A stretch of 5,210 bases of DNA, taken from NCBI GenBank assembly GCA_003695505.1, contig RFIY01000015.1, positions 1 through 5,210 on the forward strand. Reading direction: 5' to 3'. Every line of letters starts with the position of its first letter. Position 1 is the first letter of the stretch. This stretch comes from J088 sp003695505 [NCBI: Candidatus Dadabacteria bacterium]. Its GTDB lineage: Bacteria > J088. Position numbers and translations under genes: made by a program. Under the pieces are notes generated by a model that made no database searches, was not told where the DNA came from, and was given only the letters and a program-made list of their open reading frames with translations. Positions 3,528-5,210 of the stretch are shown here, one piece after another.

Positions 3528-5210
3528 GCCGACTTCTGCTGGTAACCGCCGCTGTCGTATTGCTGCTGCCTGGCCTGCCGCAGGCCGCAGCCCTGCCCGC
3601 AAGCTGGAGCATCGCCCCCGGCGGGACACCTGACGGCATTGCCCTGGCCGAACTGGATGGTGACCGCGGCCGCGAGGCTGCGGTCGTGCTGCGGGGCGGC
3701 AGTTACTATCCGGGAGCGGTCACCCCGGGTCTGGGCTCGCTCGCGGCCATCGACCAGAACGGCGCCCTGCTCTGGCAATACACGTCAACGACCGAAATGG
3801 TCGGGTTTCCGGCGGCCGGTGATCTCGATGGCGACGGTCGTGATGAAATCGTCGCCTGCGAGAACGACTGGGCCGCCTTCTGCCGCGCGCTGGACGACAA
3901 CGGCACGCCGCTGTTCGCGATTGGCCCGCTATTTTACCCCGGCATGACCAACGGCGGCCCCGCGCTCGCGGATCTCAACGGCGATGGTCTGCAGGACGTG
4001 ATCGTCCTGTCGTTTGGCGGTGAGATCGCCGCGGTCGCCGGTCCAACCGGCGCGCCACTGTGGAGCCGCGACCTGTTCAATGAGCTCGGTGAACTGCTGT
4101 TTACGTCACCTGTCCTGGGCGATCTCAACGGCGATGGCGCGCCGGATCTGGTCGTCGGCGGTTACCAGAACGGCGGCGTCTATGCGATCGACGCGACCAG
4201 TGGCGCATCGCTGTGGACCATCACAAACCTGAGCAGCGATCCTGCAAATCCCGCGCCCGGCAACGCCGTCCATGTCGTCGGCAATGGTGCTGTGCTGAGC
4301 GATCTCGACGGCGACGGCCGCGATGAAGTGGTGTTGCCGGTGGCGGGAAGCGCCGTCTCCGCCGTCGTTGCGCTCGATGACAACGGTACCGTTCTGTGGT
4401 GGACGCAACTCGTCGGGGCGCAGCTTGGCTACACGGCGCCGCTCGCCGTCGACAGCGACGGCAACGGCAGCATCGAGCTGTTCGTCCAGTCGCTCGACGG
4501 CATCCTCTATCGACTCGCCGCCGATGGTTCCATTCTGTCGCAGACACGAACCGGAACGAAAAGCTGGACCGGACCAGCGCCCGTTGACCTGAATCTGGAC
4601 GGGGCGATCGATGTCGTTGCAACGAATTACGGCGGCCTCGAAGTCCTCGACGGCGGCCTGTCCGCGATCGCGCACAGCTACAACGAACCGGCCGCCGGCA
4701 TGTGGCTGGCGCCACTGCAGGCCGACATCGACAACGACGGCACGATCGAACTGTTGACGGGTGGCTGGCTGTCACGCTCGATCGTTGCGCTCGATCTGAC
4801 CGAGTGGGCGACGTGGCCTTGGGTCGCTCCGGGAGGCACGCCACAACACCCCGGCAGCCTGGCGGCGGGCAATCCGGCGCAGCGATTCGGCAGCAACGTC
4901 GTACAGGCCGTACTCGTCGGCCAGCAGCTTGTCGACCAGTTTGCCGCGACTCCCGGGTTATCGAATGGCGACCGAAACACCATCGTCAAAGACGTCCTGC
5001 CCGAGCTGACCAAGGCCGTCAAGGAGTTCGGTGAAGGCAAACCACGCAAGACCGTCGACAAGATCAAGAAGGCCATCGAAAAACTGGCCAAGGATGTTTC
5101 CGCCAATACGTCTGCGTTGCAGGCGCAGCTTTTCGATATCCAGATGCTGGCGTTCGATCAGCTCCTGGCGCGAACCACGGCAATCCTGGGGCCGACGCAT
5201 CCGGAGGTGC
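3524..5210 (+). CDS. Secreted FG-GAP/VCBS (integrin-like) repeat protein with lysine-rich C-terminal region, 3' truncated
   Basis: Open from ATG 3524 to the window edge (562 full codons), overlapping the previous stop by ATGA, so translation is probably coupled. Residues 1-23 are a Sec signal peptide (R3, core LLLVTAAVVLLL) ending AAA before Leu24; there is no lipobox. Calcium-loop motifs of the DxDGDGxxD type begin at residues 100, 150, 200, 260, 310, 355 and 401 (for example DLDGDGRDE, DLNGDGAPD, DIDNDGTIE), and a degenerate first copy (ELDGDRGRE) begins at 43. Each loop precedes a hydrophobic strand, typical of integrin-alpha-like FG-GAP/VCBS blades. Segments such as LAAIDQNGALLWQY and VYAIDATSGASLW resemble PQQ-type blade strands, so the fold may be a mixed seven- or eight-bladed propeller. 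From about residue 450 the character changes to predicted helix with 10 lysines in residues 489-523. The C-terminus is not in the window. A calcium-stabilised exported binding protein is likely; the ligand is unknown. Confidence 0.88.
   Translation, partial: MSRLLLVTAAVVLLLPGLPQAAALPASWSIAPGGTPDGIALAELDGDRGREAAVVLRGGSYYPGAVTPGLGSLAAIDQNGALLWQYTSTTEMVGFPAAGDLDGDGRDEIVACENDWAAFCRALDDNGTPLFAIGPLFYPGMTNGGPALADLNGDGLQDVIVLSFGGEIAAVAGPTGAPLWSRDLFNELGELLFTSPVLGDLNGDGAPDLVVGGYQNGGVYAIDATSGASLWTITNLSSDPANPAPGNAVHVVGNGAVLSDLDGDGRDEVVLPVAGSAVSAVVALDDNGTVLWWTQLVGAQLGYTAPLAVDSDGNGSIELFVQSLDGILYRLAADGSILSQTRTGTKSWTGPAPVDLNLDGAIDVVATNYGGLEVLDGGLSAIAHSYNEPAAGMWLAPLQADIDNDGTIELLTGGWLSRSIVALDLTEWATWPWVAPGGTPQHPGSLAAGNPAQRFGSNVVQAVLVGQQLVDQFAATPGLSNGDRNTIVKDVLPELTKAVKEFGEGKPRKTVDKIKKAIEKLAKDVSANTSALQAQLFDIQMLAFDQLLARTTAILGPTHPEV
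3650..4750 (+). repeat. Array of eight FG-GAP/VCBS calcium-loop repeats
   Basis: Starts of the loops are separated by 57, 50, 50, 60, 50, 45 and 46 residues. The DNA repeats directly in places: GATCTCAACGGCGATGG occurs at 3971 and 4121, and GATCTCGAYGGCGACGG at 3821 and 4301. The near-identical codons suggest fairly recent internal duplication or biased codon use. Units 2 to 5 keep the full calcium motif; unit 1 is degenerate, and units 6 to 8 carry substitutions (DSDGNGSIE, DLNLDGAID, DIDNDGTIE) that mostly keep the acidic or amide ligands. Confidence 0.8.

Noticed and set aside
3174-3629. Minus-strand frame across the small lipoprotein gene
   Set aside because: It has no recognisable domain and would run through the promoter and ATGA junction; the plus-strand lipoprotein has a strong lipobox and conserved-type Cys spacing.
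4106-4844. Overlapping minus-strand frames (4106-4675 and 4221-4844)
   Set aside because: They are shadows of the FG-GAP gene: Arg/Cys-rich low-information translations opposite the DxDGDG repeats.

Overview
The window is G+C-rich (clearly above 60% by eye), densely coding DNA. All five genes lie on the plus strand. Lipobox signal peptides, a Sec signal peptide and a TolB-like propeller point to a diderm (Gram-negative) bacterium, probably a proteobacterium. The Cys-paired RCC1 blades, 'C-x-C-x-W-x-x-C' Ig-like repeats and DC-type cysteine motifs are of the kind known from environmental gamma- and deltaproteobacteria. I cannot name a genus. I see no RNA gene, mobile element, CRISPR array or phage gene.

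Layout: (1) 3-599, the 3' end of a TolB-like (PD40/WD40-like) beta-propeller gene. (2) 633-947, a complete DUF3467 gene with a good Shine-Dalgarno, 33 bases downstream and probably co-transcribed. (3) 999-3185, a 728-residue lipoprotein with four Ig-like repeats followed by a seven-bladed RCC1 propeller. (4) 3234-3527, a 97-residue Cys-rich lipoprotein. (5) 3524-5210, a secreted protein with about eight integrin-like FG-GAP/VCBS calcium-loop repeats and then a lysine-rich helical region; it overlaps gene 4 by ATGA and runs off the window end. No non-coding stretch exceeds about 55 bases.

Regulation: the two short gaps before genes 3 and 4 (948-998 and 3186-3233) each hold a sigma70-type promoter with a 17-base spacer: TTGATT/TAGCAT at 965-993 and TTGACT/TATCAT at 3198-3226. 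Each also has an identical 11-base box exactly 17 bases upstream of the -35 start. In both, the start codon lies where transcription should begin, and neither has a convincing Shine-Dalgarno, so both mRNAs may be leaderless. The DUF3467 gene, in contrast, has a clear ribosome binding site.

How the genes may work together (inference): genes 3, 4 and 5 look like cell-envelope or surface proteins, two lipid-anchored and one exported. The matching promoters suggest co-expression. The ATGA overlap suggests that the small lipoprotein and the large propeller are made in a fixed ratio and may form a complex. Three unrelated beta-propeller families (PD40, RCC1, FG-GAP) occur in this 5.2 kb. No enzymatic active site is recognisable, so a scaffolding, adhesion or sensing role fits better than catalysis, but this is not shown by the sequence.
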